Assembly: GCA_037952775.1 (NCBI GenBank)
Contig: JBANAY010000004.1
Coordinates: 9,610,001-9,674,000 of the forward strand
DNA length: 64,000 bases
Reading direction: 5' to 3'
Origin: Clonostachys chloroleuca
Taxonomy: Eukaryota; Ascomycota; Sordariomycetes; Hypocreales; Bionectriaceae
Shown here: piece after piece, positions 10,348-21,536 of the stretch
How positions within the stretch are numbered: position 1 is the stretch's first letter
Layout of the letters: each line of letters begins with the position of its first letter
The notes under the pieces: model-generated
The model's input: the letters and a program-made list of their open reading frames with translations, nothing else
Databases searched by the model: none
Told to the model about the DNA's origin: nothing
Program-made: the position numbers and the translations under genes

Positions 10348-11373
10348 ATGTCAGACGAGAAGCAAGCCAAAATCCAGGCCTTCCACAAGGCTCTGCTCTC
10401 GAGCCGGCGTATCATCGCTCTCTGTGGTGCAGGCCTCTCGGCTCCTTCCGGACTTGAGACTTACCGCGGTCCAGGCGGACTATGGAAGAAATATGACGTC
10501 AACAAGCTGTCCACCACGACTGCATTTCGCGATGATCCGTCTTTCGTCTGGCTTCTGTACGCCAACAGGAGACACACCGCCTTGAAGGCGGAGCCCAACA
10601 ACGCCCACCGAGCATTAGCTGCCCTCGCTCAGGAGCGACCCGAGTTCCTATGCATGACGCAAAATGTTGACGGTAAGCCTGAGCCCCATTTTGTATGTTC
10701 TTGTCAATGGCACCAAGCTGACCAACCCGGAGACCTCTCACGCAGGGCCAATCATCCGCTTGATCGCTTACTGACCCTCCATGGCTCACTCTTCAATCTG
10801 AAGTGCACGATCTGCGACTGGGTTCAGAAAGACAACTTCGACGACCCCATATGCCAGGCTCTCGCTCCCGCATCTACCGATCACCCCGATGGGATCCTCC
10901 CCCTGATGGACCCAGAGAATCCAATCGACAGGATAGAAAAGAAGGATCTGCCGAAATGTCCCCAGTGCCCACTTGGTCTGCAGCGCCCCGATGTTGTTTG
11001 GTTCGGCGAAAAGCTGGACATCAATCTTATTCGTAGGGCAGACAGCTTTGTCGACCAAGAACCTTTGGTAAGTTCAAAATACTCAGTTTCTCCTTATTGC
11101 TCGGACTCCTGGCTCACTCCTACTGCACAGGACATGATGCTCGTGATCGGCACCTCCGCCCTTGTCTGGCCAGCCGCGGGCTACATCGGAAGAGCACGAG
11201 GACAGGGAGCTCGCATCGTTACGATCGACCTTACCGCCCAGGACCCGGAGCCGATGGCTAAAATGGAACCTGGAGACTTGGCGTTTGCGGGGGATGCTGC
11301 GGAGTTGCTGCCCTTGTTGCTTGAGCCGGTTATCGGGAAGATGCAGGCTGACGGGACATTTGTTAAGGAGTAA
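10348..11373 (+). CDS. Sirtuin, SIRT5-like class III NAD-dependent deacylase
   Basis: SIR2-family NAD+-dependent lysine deacylase. The ATG at 10348 (MSDEKQAKIQAFHKALLSS) precedes the NAD site GAGLSAPSGLETYRGPGGLW. The YANRR motif (YxxR) matches the SIRT5 pair that favours succinyl/malonyl-lysine. TQNVD, the catalytic His in LTLHGSLF, a zinc Cys pair (CTIC), a second pair (CPQC), RPDVVWFGE and VIGTSALVWPAAGYI follow in the right order. Two in-frame introns are proposed: 10673-10732 (60 nt, CTGAC branch) and 11068-11130 (63 nt, CACAG). Both are multiples of three, so retention would not break the frame. Spliced length is 300 residues, normal for the family. Oddity: splicing of intron 1 gives NVDD where the family has NVDG. 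Probable location is cytosol or mitochondrion. Confidence 0.9.
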   Translation: MSDEKQAKIQAFHKALLSSRRIIALCGAGLSAPSGLETYRGPGGLWKKYDVNKLSTTTAFRDDPSFVWLLYANRRHTALKAEPNNAHRALAALAQERPEFLCMTQNVDGKPEPHFVCSCQWHQADQPGDLSRRANHPLDRLLTLHGSLFNLKCTICDWVQKDNFDDPICQALAPASTDHPDGILPLMDPENPIDRIEKKDLPKCPQCPLGLQRPDVVWFGEKLDINLIRRADSFVDQEPLVSSKYSVSPYCSDSWLTPTAQDMMLVIGTSALVWPAAGYIGRARGQGARIVTIDLTAQDPEPMAKMEPGDLAFAGDAAELLPLLLEPVIGKMQADGTFVKE

Positions 11374-12424
11374 TCTTCACATGGTCCAGTACGGTTATGA
11401 AATATCAAACTCCAGGTTCTAGATATATAAACCAACAATCTCGCGCAATGAATACTCGATATAAGATGTAATAATATCCCCCCAAGTAACTTGGGTGACG
11501 CCAGGAGGGGGAAACATGAAAGTTGGGTCAGGCAGGATTAGTTATAGTCGGTCCCGTACTTTTGATACACCATCTCTCCAAATATCTTGGTACACCGGTA
11601 TTGCAATTCTGAAAGACCCCTCGTTGACATCTCCATGAAATATCTTCGCATTTGTCCAACCTTATCAGCATGTAGTAAATCTGGAGCCGCACTATAACAT
11701 GGCGATTCGTAACACACGGAAGTTGCCGTGTTGGAAAGATGAATGAGTATGCTTCGCAGGAGGCCGGCGGAGAGCGAGGCGCGGATTAGTGAATGTCATT
11801 GGTTTCGTCACAACAAGGCTTCTAGGGAAATATACGGGGATTATGAAAGATTTGGCCCACCACAGTGCAACAGCTCTGAGTGTGACAAGATCACAGGGAG
11901 CGGCGGTGCTTCCTTGAAAAGAACCAATTCCCCTACAAGCGGCTAGAGCTAGATCTTAGGAAATATATGGTAACTACCTAGGCAATTTCTTTATCTCACG
12001 AAGGCATGCACACTAGAAAGAGTCTCGGTGCAAGACAATGTGGGCAGAGGCGAGTGGCAGCCTCACGGAGGCTGGAGGAAAGGAGGGGCAGCTGGCTCAC
12101 CCTCACTGATCTGAGAACCGTGGTGGGCTAGACTCTGCATCTGATCTGGCAGCAAGACGCAAATGGAAACCTGAGGAAAATAAAGACCTTCTTCGGTTGT
12201 CATTGGTCAGGCCAATTCGATTTTCCGCTATACTGATCCCGCGGCACTGATCGTGCGCAATCAGTAAGTCTGCCTGAGGCACCAAAATCGTCTATAAAAG
12301 CCCTCGACACTCCCCCGTCTCTGAACCTTTTCTTCCTTTCTTCTTCACACTTACCCTTCCTCTAGCCAGCCAGCTCAAGAATCGGCGGGCTAGGTAGAGT
12401 ATCCCCTGCATTGCACTTCGCGGG
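11374..12424. other. Intergenic, with a TATA-type promoter at its right end
   Basis: No gene recognised. The 3' flank of the sirtuin is A/T-rich. Near the right end a TATA box (12293-12299) is followed by a CT-rich leader. Confidence 0.4.
12293..12299 (+). promoter_or_regulatory. TATA box ahead of a CT-rich leader
   Basis: TATAAAA at 12293-12299 is followed by a pyrimidine-rich stretch (about 12325-12365), the usual arrangement of a strong filamentous-fungal promoter. The first ATG of the downstream small ORF is at 12425, about 130 bases away. Confidence 0.4.
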
Positions 12425-12604
12425 ATGATCTCTATAGCTTGGTCCTTCGGGACCCAGCGGGGAGTAATTTTTGATTTCCAAACCCCTTTTTTCATTGTGT
12501 TCACAGCTTTATGCTGGGTCATGAAGAAGAATGATTTCAATGATGCCTCCTGTGAAGTGAATCTGATGCCCAAAGATTGGCAGTGGTTGGGAGATGGTTG
12601 GTGA
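12425..12604 (+). CDS. Candidate 59-residue small protein
   Basis: The ATG at 12425 follows a TATA box and CT-rich leader and opens a 59-codon frame to TGA at 12602-12604. The product begins MISIAWSFGTQRGVIF, has a hydrophobic, membrane-like centre (TPFFIVFTALCWVM), then a short polar tail with one Cys and several Asp, Lys and Trp residues. It could be a tail-membrane micropeptide or a chance frame. No family is recognised. The promoter-like setting is the only reason it is listed. Confidence 0.2.
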   Translation: MISIAWSFGTQRGVIFDFQTPFFIVFTALCWVMKKNDFNDASCEVNLMPKDWQWLGDGW

Positions 12605-14433
12605 TCCCCGAGGCCAAACAAAGGTCCTTGAAATGCGGAGAGGCTTGGTATGCCAACAAGTTTGCCTTTGTATTTCAGGATGGACTGATGCCTTACGTTC
12701 CAAAGATAGATATCTATGTAGAGTTCCTCGTGAAGTAGCTTTTATGGTTGGCAGATCTCGTCTCTAAGCTGAGATCACGAAGTGTGCAATTTGAAATCGG
12801 GAGCGTGCTTCGCGCCATCCCTGAGCGTATGAGATCCAATAATTGCAATAACTGTTTCAATGAAGAATAAAGTTGAATCCAGAAGAAGGTAATGCGAGCC
12901 TAGATTGGAAATCTCCCAACGACTTTCGTGAAGTGAGCTTGGATATGTGCCTTGGCGGTGATCCAAAATATCTCCTCACTTCGCCACATCTCCAAGACTG
13001 CAGTCAATATGCAGTCTTTATTCCAAGCAAGGACCTTTCTTAGACGTGGACGTTGCTTTATGATTTTAAAATATTACGGGAGGATATTTCGCGGGATACG
13101 GGCCAGACACGCGTCTTGCTAGCTTCACATTCTCCACTGGGATAAACACGCCAAGGGGCTCTCACCATCAGTTCCTTCCTCAATATCATCTTAAGCCTCC
13201 CTATTTTCACGCTAAATTCCCTTCTGCAGGGCTTCACGCTTAGATTTCGCACGACTAATGCAATCTACAAGCCTGTTTCGTGTAGCAGAATAGTTGTACC
13301 CTCGTTGCACGCCCTACATGTGCCGCTGAAGCAAGCCCCGACCAGAAAACCCAGAGCAGAACCACAACAACATTATGCTGTAGCAGGCAAATAACTAGCC
13401 AGCGGTTCCTTTATCCACGGTGAATTTATGGGCACGAACTCTAACAGGTGAGTAGGTTTGGTTAAATCCCCGAACGACTCGCAAGCGAACTTGGCCTGTG
13501 CCGATGTTTGTGTCACTCCACATCACCTCTCGCGAACGCCGATACCGACCACATTCACCCCACTATAGATCCCACATACATGCTGAAATATCCTCAACAA
13601 GAAAGGAAATTTCATCTTTTAGTGCGTAGACACAGGGCTACATACTTAGAGACGACTTGGCAAGTCCACGGTTCGAAGAGGGTGGCTGTCAGCAGGCATG
13701 GCGGTAGGCCCGCACATCTTGTTCGTGATGAATTCAGACAGCAGAGGTTGTACGGGGGCCAGAATAGGTTTAATTCCCTTGAATTCTGCCAGTAACTTTC
13801 TCGAAGAATTCCAAGGCCAGTGACCGTTTGTAGGTTGTTTGTTAACTCCGGATGGATGCCTCACCCCTCTGCTCACCCGGGCAAACACATTTCACACCCC
13901 CTTTGAGTCTATGCTCCGCCTGTGTTACCACGCGGTGCTTTTTAGGCCCTTATATCTCAGGAACTTGCTGACCTTCTTGATTTCAACTTCTTCATCCTTG
14001 CACCGGGAATCTTGGCCTGCTCGCACGACTGGCGCGAGCAACTTCCACATCGACATCACGGCTACGCCATCACTTCCCATCATCCAGTACTAAGACAAGG
14101 ATCCTATAACCAACTTTTGGTACTGAAAGTTAGTTCCCAAGAAAGCAAGGCAAGTTGACGCCATGAAGCAACATCTTCATACTCATCTCCCAGAAAACTT
14201 GTGCAAGTTTTGCAGACTTCTCTGAAAGTTGCAGAGAAGGCCGAGATAAACAACTTAGCCACGTAGATACATCAAGCCCACAGGCGTAACTTCAGCAAAG
14301 GATACTGACAAGCCACCAGATTCGTTCTAGTCAAGCCAGGTATTCAAAGACCAAGCAGAGACCACCGGCCTGCAAACAAAGAAACCCCATCCAGGAATCT
14401 TTTCTCTTAGAAAATGAACATCCATCTTCCACC
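12605..14433. other. Intergenic, nothing recognised
   Basis: About 1.8 kb with no convincing gene. A minus-strand ORF at 13646-13888 (80 codons) was looked at but shows no motif, flanking exon or composition shift that would support it. The right end is the leader of the coiled-coil gene. Confidence 0.35.
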
Positions 14434-14869
14434 ATGTTTTCTGAACTGATCCAGGCGTTAGTTCAAAGAGATCCCCATCTCGTCGTGCCATGTAGCTAAC
14501 AGGAACCGCCTTTACAGCCTCAGAGGCGAAGTCGGCGCCGCACATATACCTGACGCCAACTCTATCGAACAGAAAGAACTTCAGGAGGACATCGACCAGC
14601 TTCGCTGGAGATTGGAAGTCGCCACCCAAGCCGCGTCTTACCACGAGGAGACGCTTGACAATATTCGTGAAGAGTTCAACGACCGGTGGGCTGCAGAGCC
14701 CACCGAGTGGAAGCACTCGGAGGCCGGCCAGGCCTTCCTGAAGGCATGGAGAGACGGCCATGAGAAGGCAACCAAGGATCACGAAACTGCCGAGGCCAAA
14801 CAGGCAAAGCTCAAAGACCAGCTTCATGCCGCTAAGCTCAAGCTCATGCGTCTCCAGGAAGAGGAGTAA
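14434..14869 (+). CDS. Small coiled-coil protein (two exons)
   Basis: Predicted 124-residue, highly charged helical protein. The ATG at 14434 opens a 23-nt exon (MFSELIQA). An intron follows at 14457-14517 (GTTAGT donor, GCTAAC branch, TTACAG acceptor). Exon 2 runs to TAA at 14869, and the join keeps frame. Residues from about 25 to the end form long helices rich in Glu, Lys, Gln and Leu: EQKELQEDIDQLRWRLEVAT, then EEFNDRWAAEPTEWKHSEAG and KQAKLKDQLHAAKLKLMRLQ. No catalytic motif is visible. Heptad spacing of Leu near the C-terminus supports a coiled coil. The role is unknown; a scaffold or partner protein is possible. The first exon is inferred from splice signals, since exon 2 has no suitable ATG. 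Confidence 0.6.
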
Positions 14870-15357
14870 ACGAAGGGAGGAGGCGGTGGCTGGACCTGCA
14901 ACAGGCCACAATGCTTAACTTACAGATCATGCAGAACGGAGAATTGGTAACTACATCTTGGTTGAGGACTCGCAAGATACGACGGCGCTACAGATTGGAC
15001 TAGGAGAAAATCGTTTACCTCAACCATGTCAAGGAATGGACATTTAGGGCAGCTATCAAGCAGAATCGTTTCTAATCATATTGTCTCGCTTGAAATAAAG
15101 ACTTGATGACTATTACTGAGCGTACTACCAGCTCTTGAACAAAGACGTTATCATTAAAAGTCAGTAACTAAAGCCCCTTTGTACACTAACAATTATTGAA
15201 AGTGCACTAACACATCGGCAATAAAATCAAATTTGGCTTGTTTTCAAGCACCAAGGGCGTCTGTGCATCTTTTTTGGGCCTGGTTTTGCAACAAATCGCA
15301 GCGTGTTCGCAACAGCAACCTAACTAGAGGACTACTCTCGCACCAGACAGCGAGATG
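14870..15357. other. Intergenic between convergent genes
   Basis: Holds the 3' ends of the coiled-coil gene (+) and the F-box/ankyrin gene (-). A/T-rich; nothing else seen. Confidence 0.4.
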
Positions 15358-15542
15358 TCAACCCATCCTCGTCCACAATTTTGGGATCCATGTAGGATGC
15401 CAAAGAAGACGCCCCGTGATGTCTAGTACCTTATTGTTCACCACGACGTGCCGCAGAGTCCACCCCTGTACATCTTGCTTGTTGATATCCTGGGCCCGTC
15501 CGTTCTCCAGGCTATGCTTCATAACCTCGGAAGATCCCCCTA
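15358..15542 (-). pseudogene. Frameshifted ankyrin tail of the F-box/ankyrin gene
   Basis: Immediately past the stop of the F-box/ankyrin ORF, another frame carries an ankyrin-like unit (DINKQDVQGW, then NNKVLDI). It continues the upstream protein if one T is restored in the short T run at about 15547-15550, so the gene probably once ended near 15358. The HVVVNNKV stretch departs from the TPLHxAxxxN consensus, which also points to decay. Confidence 0.5.
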
Positions 15543-16677
15543 TCAAAGTTCCACGTGACTGTTCGGCACGGCTGCTTCCGTTGGTGAACCGTTCTCTCCA
15601 CAGAAGAACTCGAGATCTAAGATGGGCCGCGGTTTGGCTTTCCACAATTTGAGATGGTCGAGCCAGCTAGAATTCTTCTCGTGCTGTTGTTGCTTGTCAG
15701 TAGTCCATTCAGATAGGACCCGAACAACCCCCATATGACCCTTTGCTCTTGCGGCGATGAGAACCGGATTCAGGTATTGCAGTTCGTTGTCCCGGATCAT
15801 GGACAATATATATCGAAAGGACTCGACATGTCCCATGTCGGCTGCCCGTCTAATGAGAGCCGCATATTCACCAGGTGCATGGATGTCAGCACCGTATCTA
15901 ACCAACAGTCGAAGAGTCTCAACGTTGTTATTAGTTAGAGCGTGGTGGACAGGGTGCCCAAAGTGAGAGTGAATATAATTAGGGTCAGCTCCAGCCTCCA
16001 GTATGGACGCAACCGCCGTGTTGTTCCCCTGGTAAGCAGCAATTTTCAAAACACCGTGAGTCAACTGCACAATCTTTGCACCGTTCGGGCCCTCTGGGCG
16101 CGATTGGGTCAAAAGATGGCGCGCAATGCTGATGCCCAGGCCCGGCAATGCCAGGGGCTTGCCAATTCTGTAGCAGATGAAGTTCTCAAACACCCACCTG
16201 GCCCCAAGATGGTCGGTGACGGCGCCGCATACATCTTCCAGCCACTTGTCGATGCTGATGCTGTTGTCGGGATCCCAGTCGCTCTGGGCCTTCATGAATT
16301 TCGCCCACTGGCTTACATGGCGGACTGCGGGGAGTTCGCTTTCCGGATCCATGTTGATCTGATGGAGTAGCAGCCATTTTGCCGCGCTCTTGTTCCTAGG
16401 CGCATTGACATAATAGCTGAGCCGGCCGGGGTCTAATTTTTGGACGGCGGTTCTTGAGATAATGGTTTCAAATAGACCTGTGAGTTACCCAGGGAGATTG
16501 TTAGAATCATAATGGCGCATCGGGAACAAGGGACTGAGGGCTGTTGGGTTACTTACGGCAAACACGCCTCAGGCTGAGGCACGCATCACGACTCCCCGCC
16601 GAGGTGTACCAATCATCAGGGACCAAACAGTCAAGAATAGCCGTCAAGAGTTCCACGGGAAGGCCCTGGAGTGGCAT
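15543..16677 (-). CDS. F-box/ankyrin-repeat protein (two exons)
   Basis: Predicted 351-residue protein. The ATG at 16677 starts directly with an F-box: LQGLPVELLTAILDCLVPDD, then CLSLRRVCR. The intron at 16478-16556 (GTAAGT..TCACAG) rejoins in frame to LFETIISRTAVQKL. Residues about 60-150 are helical linker; four or more ankyrin-type units follow (THGVLKIAAYQGNN, HPVHHALTNNNVETLRLL, YAALIRRAADMGHVESFRYI). F-box proteins bind Skp1 and place substrates on an SCF ubiquitin ligase; ankyrin repeats would choose the substrate. In fungi this F-box-ankyrin pairing is common in large, fast-changing families. The C-terminus is cut by an apparent one-base deletion, with the lost tail at 15358-15542. 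The start is chosen because it is the first ATG in the F-box frame. Confidence 0.78.
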
Positions 16678-17906
16678 TCTGGATTCGGAGCGTTCAGCTG
16701 CATAAGATGGCGCGTGCGTGTCTGATTCTTGGCGAGCGGCGAGAGATGTGAAGAAAGAAGAAGAGATGAACAAGATAGATTTGGGCCCAAGCTGATTGAT
16801 TGATGCGGGGTCTTTTTTTGGGTTGGCGCGACTCAGCCTCGGAATGCCTCATTCAACCGCTTGACATGGGCGTTTTCAGCTTGGTAGATTCTTACAATGC
16901 ACCGCCACCATTGAAAAGTTGGCACTTTGCGGCCAGTAATAAAAGCGGTCAAACTCGGAATGCAAGTCTTGCAGGTGTCGAACCCAATAGGGCCATATAA
17001 TAACCTCAAGCTGGTTGCAACTACCCTATAGATAGCTGCCATTCGCTTCAATCAGCACGGGCCTGATACTCAAACAAGGATTCCAAAATTCTCAGAATAA
17101 AAATGATGAAGTCAGCATATTACGTATATTGTTAGAAAAATATAGGCCAGAACGAGCAGGAATTTCAGCTTCGAAACCTCCTCTAACTCGGACAGATCAT
17201 ACATCACGCACATAGGGAACCATGCAGTGTGCGCCGCCCTCAGGCTTGTTCGGATTCCTTGGAGATTGGAGTCAACGCCTGCGGAGAAGGAGGCAAAGTG
17301 TAGGGCGGATGGCCAGCAGCATCACCGTCAACGGCTAGATATTATCTTGGGAAGCCGGGTACCCAATTTGCAATCATGGCCTCGATTTTGCAAAGACAGC
17401 GCTCATGGCTTTCCACACCGGTTTGTGATGTTGAGCCTCTACGGAGTCGGTTGTAAAGTTCCAAATGGCTGGTGGGTCGATCGTAGGACGCCTGTGAGAG
17501 ATCTAGTGCAAGGTAGGGGGATATAGAGATCTATATGGGTGGATCTACGGTAAGCATTACGGGTGTGACCCTGCACTGCCCCCACACGACATACAAGAGC
17601 ATGGGACCTCAGAGCTATGGAAGGTTTTTGTACTGCGGGAGACATAAGATCAATTCTTTTCCGAGCGCTTGCCCCTTTATCTCAACAAGCCATTAGCCCA
17701 AGACGAGATGTTTCCTTACATGAGAGAACATGAACAAGCAAGGTGCGCTTGGTTGTTTTCCCCAAGAACTTAACACTAATTGTAAAAATTGTATTACCTA
17801 GCGGGCCTGTACTGCCGAATCGCAACCTCCTATCTCGTCTTGAAACATATGACCGGTGAGGATGAGGCCAAGTTTAAGCTCAGAATGACCAGCCGGTCCG
17901 ATTCGC
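16678..17906. other. Intergenic, nothing recognised
   Basis: About 1.2 kb holding the promoter of the F-box/ankyrin gene (-) and the 3' flank of the zinc-finger gene (-). Only short shadow ORFs are present. Confidence 0.4.
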
Positions 17907-19056
17907 CTACTTAAGTGGTTTCTGCTTCCGCGATCGATAATCGGCAATCATATATGGAGGTATGGCTTTGCGAACTTGAGCCGCGATCCAAGGGGCAAAG
18001 CAATGATCTCCCTGCCAGTCCCGCATCGTCTTGCCTTGTGAGAAATGCTCACCCAGATGTTCCTCGCGCTCGTCCCATGACTCCAATCGGACACCACAGA
18101 ATCCGCAGCGCGATGTTATCTTCGGCAACTCTACAACCCACGTTCTCGTCCACGGGGGTAGGCTTAGCCTTGTGGGTCCGCTTGAGGTGATAGGTGAGGT
18201 TATCCTTGCGGTGGAAGACTCTTTTCCTGTTACATTCGGGGTTCTCGTGCTCCTTGAGGTGTGCTACTGTCGGGTTGCCGAGGCCACAGTATGAACAGGC
18301 CAGCGTGCCATCGGCGGTTGACACTGTCAAAGGGCCAAACGGCGTGCACTTCCATCCGCCAAGATCCAGATGCCGCGAGACCTCATGCCGTGACCAACTC
18401 CCCTTGTGTTTGAACGAGTCGCAGCAGAACGTGCAGAGGAACTTCTTTGCTGCCGTGGGGTTTTGTTCCTTTTTGGACTCACGACGTCCCTGTTGAACAG
18501 GGTGCGAACCATTCGCGGAGTTGGTCGCGGAGCCTGCCTTGGAGCTCGTCATGGCGTTCTGGAACGTATTGCACCACGGTGCTGTCAGATTTTTTTGATA
18601 AACCAAATCGCTACCGACGGATGGCACGTTGATTGGTGGCGGGATTGCTGGGTTTGGGAGAGGAATCATGGACTGTGGCTGCTTCACAAAGTATTGACTG
18701 CTTGGCTGGTAAACGCCGCCCGGCTGTAGCTGATGAGAGGTTGTGTGGTGGAAACCGCTGGGCGCGCCCTGCGATGGTGGCAAGGCATGTATTTCCTCGT
18801 TGAATCGAGGGAGTTTGGCAAGATAAGGATATGCATCGTGGAAGGGCAGACAAAATGGCTGCAAGTCTAGGTCCGTCTTTGGCTGCGCCTGCCACACCAA
18901 TTGAGCAGCAGTTTGGCTGTCATATCCCTCTAAAATGAAGCTTTCGTCGGTGGGAGAGTCGAAAGGGCTCGGCAAAGATGACGATGAGAGGCTGCGACTG
19001 CTCACCTCTCCTTCCTGCTCAAGGCCTGGAGGGGGCTCTGTTGCTGATGATTGCAT
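17907..19056 (-). CDS. C2H2 zinc-finger protein with an apparent frameshift
   Basis: Probable nuclear DNA-binding protein. The ATG at 19056 (MQSSATEPPPGLEQEG) opens a long low-complexity N-terminus rich in Ser, Pro and Gln. Zinc-finger units begin around residue 200: CTFCCDSFKHKGSWSRHEVS (C-x2-C-x12-H-x4-H), a second at CSYCGLGNPTVAHLKEHENP, and a third, less regular, at RKDNLTYHLKRTHK. After PVDENV the frame changes near 18136-18142. The other frame continues without a gap as ELPKITSRCGFCGVRLESWD, a fourth CxxC...H...H finger, to TAG at 17907. Together they would give about 380 residues. Either two bases have been lost (gene dead or truncated) or the assembly is wrong here. A transcription factor role is inferred. 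Confidence 0.72.
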
Positions 19057-20435
19057 GCTTTAGAATCTCGCCTCAGATAGATTAATTGACCGCAGGATAA
19101 CGCCGCGATGGAGATGGCTTCTGCGAGCAGGTGAGTCGACAGAAAGATGGAGGAGGAGGAGGGTAAGGCGGGACGGACGCCCACAGTACGTACATAGCAC
19201 GATAGTTGCATACTGCATATGCAACTATCCATCCCGTTCCATCACTGGTAATGATCAGATACAAAATAAACGCCCGGCTCTGGGCCTTCCTAGATGGCCG
19301 TTGAAATAAAAACAGCCTTACTACTTTCTTTTATCCCAAATGCAGTCTTCTCGTGCATTTTGTTTGTTCGTGGATATAGTGGGGGCCTCGAGATTTATAG
19401 GGAAGGTGTGCACGACCATCTCGACGAGCAGCTTCCAAATTTCTCTAACTTGCGATGATACAAGACACTTGCACAGCCAATATTTTCGATATTCTGTTTT
19501 GATCTCATCACAGGTGTGGCACCTCGCAAGCCGCGGCAGACCGTCATTTGCATACTGCCGTTCTCAATCTGGACAGACCTTCATTTCGACCAGACCAAAG
19601 CGAATCTCCAGTCTGCATGTGATTTGCCTATCCATTCAAGTCAGTCTCGCTTTCGTCTAACCCACAACATGTGTGTCTGTGTGGAGATCTGCCAAGGCCT
19701 CTTCTTCCTGCGACGCCATTGCTTTTTGGGATCCTCCGGTGGGCAAGTTTGAGAGTCAGCCCATCACACTATGAGGGATCCCTGAGCTGCAGGTAGAAAT
19801 GCTAACGGTTGATGTATAAACCGCCGAAACGGAGCTAAGAAACGAAGACATCGTCCCGTATACACCTTTCCTCCAGAACGGCGTCACTCGTTCAACCTTC
19901 ATCACGATCACCACTAGCTTGGCTGAGAGGTTTAGCCACAAGGAAGCGTCACAGGTCATCGAATCTGAACTCGATCCACTATCAAGCGTCATGTTATAGG
20001 CTCCGACTTGGATTCCAATAGTAGCCGGAGAACTTGGTCGGAAGAGAACTGCTAAACCACGCCGAGTTCACACGCCTCCCCGACACAGCCCGCGGTCATG
20101 TTAGGTGGCAGACAGTTGGAATCTCAATCTCATTTGCCGCTCGTATTGTCTTGGAGACTCTCGTTGCGTCACTTGTGTGGTCCGCTCACATCTTCTCACC
20201 CTCTCCTGGACGAGTAGCGGCCAACTGCCAGGTACGCTTTGGTATTCTGATTTTAGGTGCAGGCCTTTAAAGAGGCATTGGGGTACTTTGTTAATCAATT
20301 TGCTAGATAGGAGGGCTTGACTACTGAGGTTTCGACTTGCCTTACGGGTACGCCATGTTATCCATCCTCTCCGAAACATCGAGCCATCCTCAACACCCTT
20401 GACAGAGTGTTAGCGTGCGAAACATGTGTTGATGG
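19057..20435. other. Degenerate stretch, no confident gene
   Basis: Starts with the promoter of the zinc-finger gene. Around 19340-19750 and 19790-19990 the plus strand has patches that read like protein (for example CVEICQGLFFL, ELRNEDIVPYTPFLQNGV), split by stops and frame changes. They may belong to the relic that follows, but no family can be named. Confidence 0.3.
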
Positions 20436-21536
20436 GTGAATCATCTAAAGGCATGTGCGCAGGGGCTCAGGGAGTCAACCTTGATCAGTGCCGAATTCTT
20501 CCCTTTGCCTGAGAAAGACCCAGCCAGCAATATATCTGTTCTTGTCGTGAAAGGCTCTACTTCGCTAGTTGATGAGGTCGGCGTCCCTGTCTCCGAGGCT
20601 CTATCATCACAGGAGGCGTGGCGCGATTTTGGAACCAGGGTCTATAGTATGCCGCAAGAGACCATACTCGACCTGAACACAAGAGCAGAAATCCGTTGCG
20701 TGTCTTACCAAAGCGACGATGTGCGAACTTCCCAAGACGGATGTAATTCCTCTTCTAGTAACTATAGATTTTCCGTCGATATCAACGAGCAGATATGGTG
20801 GGTCGGTTCCTTGACATCGCCGCCGCGAATCTGTCTGTCTGACCCTGGCCCTTTATGTCGTAGCGAGGGGTTTCATTCGTGGCAGGCTTGCCAGGCAGTG
20901 TCTTGTTTAATTACAACAGATGCTACTATCGAGATTCATAATTAGATAGGGCAAACGCCTGCCCTCGTGGTTTCGGAGCCGAGAGCGGGCCATTTAAGTA
21001 CGGAGGCTATTAAACTCTACGGCTAAAGGGGGCGGCGGTGTAATTGCGGAGTACAAGGAGCGCAAGAGCTGCCTTGAGGCTGCGCATCGTGATCTTGATA
21101 ACACCAAAACACCAATCGATCGAAGCCGCCATCATCACAAGTGACTATCTAATTGAGCCTAACAGGGGCAAAAATGTTGACGCTCTAGAGATGCTACCGT
21201 CTAAAGGGTTAGGCCTTGCACGGGTTGATAGCTCGGGGGAAACTGATAGACCCATTGCTATGTACCTATTCCACCATTCGATGTTCACCATAGTAATTCT
21301 CAAGCAACGCACCTTGTTGCATGTTGTGTGTCATGGAAGGCACACCGAATATGGAACAGCTTAGCAATGAGGCTGGAGACAGCAACCCAGCTGGACTTTT
21401 TTCCAAGCTTCTGTCTCTGGGCGGAACCTTGGAGGCACAAGACAGCCGAGGTGGAAACGTGCTCATCACCTACTTGGCATTAATAGCGAGCTCAGATATA
21501 ACGACTATGACTTCTTATAATAATAATAATAAATAA
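20436..21536 (+). pseudogene. Weak relic, possibly of an ankyrin-repeat/STAND gene
   Basis: A 169-residue open frame (20436-20945) includes VSEALSSQEAWRDFGTRVYS and EIRCVSYQSDDVRTSQDG. It has no recognised domain but even, protein-like composition. Further on, frames at 21044-21364 and 21321-21536 carry ankyrin-like phrases: NVDALEMLPSKGLGLARVD and LLSLGGTLEAQDSRGGNVL, in different frames. The order suggests a plus-strand ankyrin-repeat gene that has lost its frame several times. The product cannot be reconstructed, and the assignment to ankyrin rests on these two patches only. A STAND or NLR parent is a guess from the genomic context. Confidence 0.35.

Noticed and set aside
13646..13888. 80-codon minus-strand ORF
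   Set aside because: True ATG but no domain, intron partner or promoter; not distinguishable from chance.
14327..14911. 194-codon minus-strand ORF
   Set aside because: Antisense to the coiled-coil gene. Charged heptad codons on the plus strand give a leucine-rich antisense reading; no membrane-protein logic or promoter is seen.
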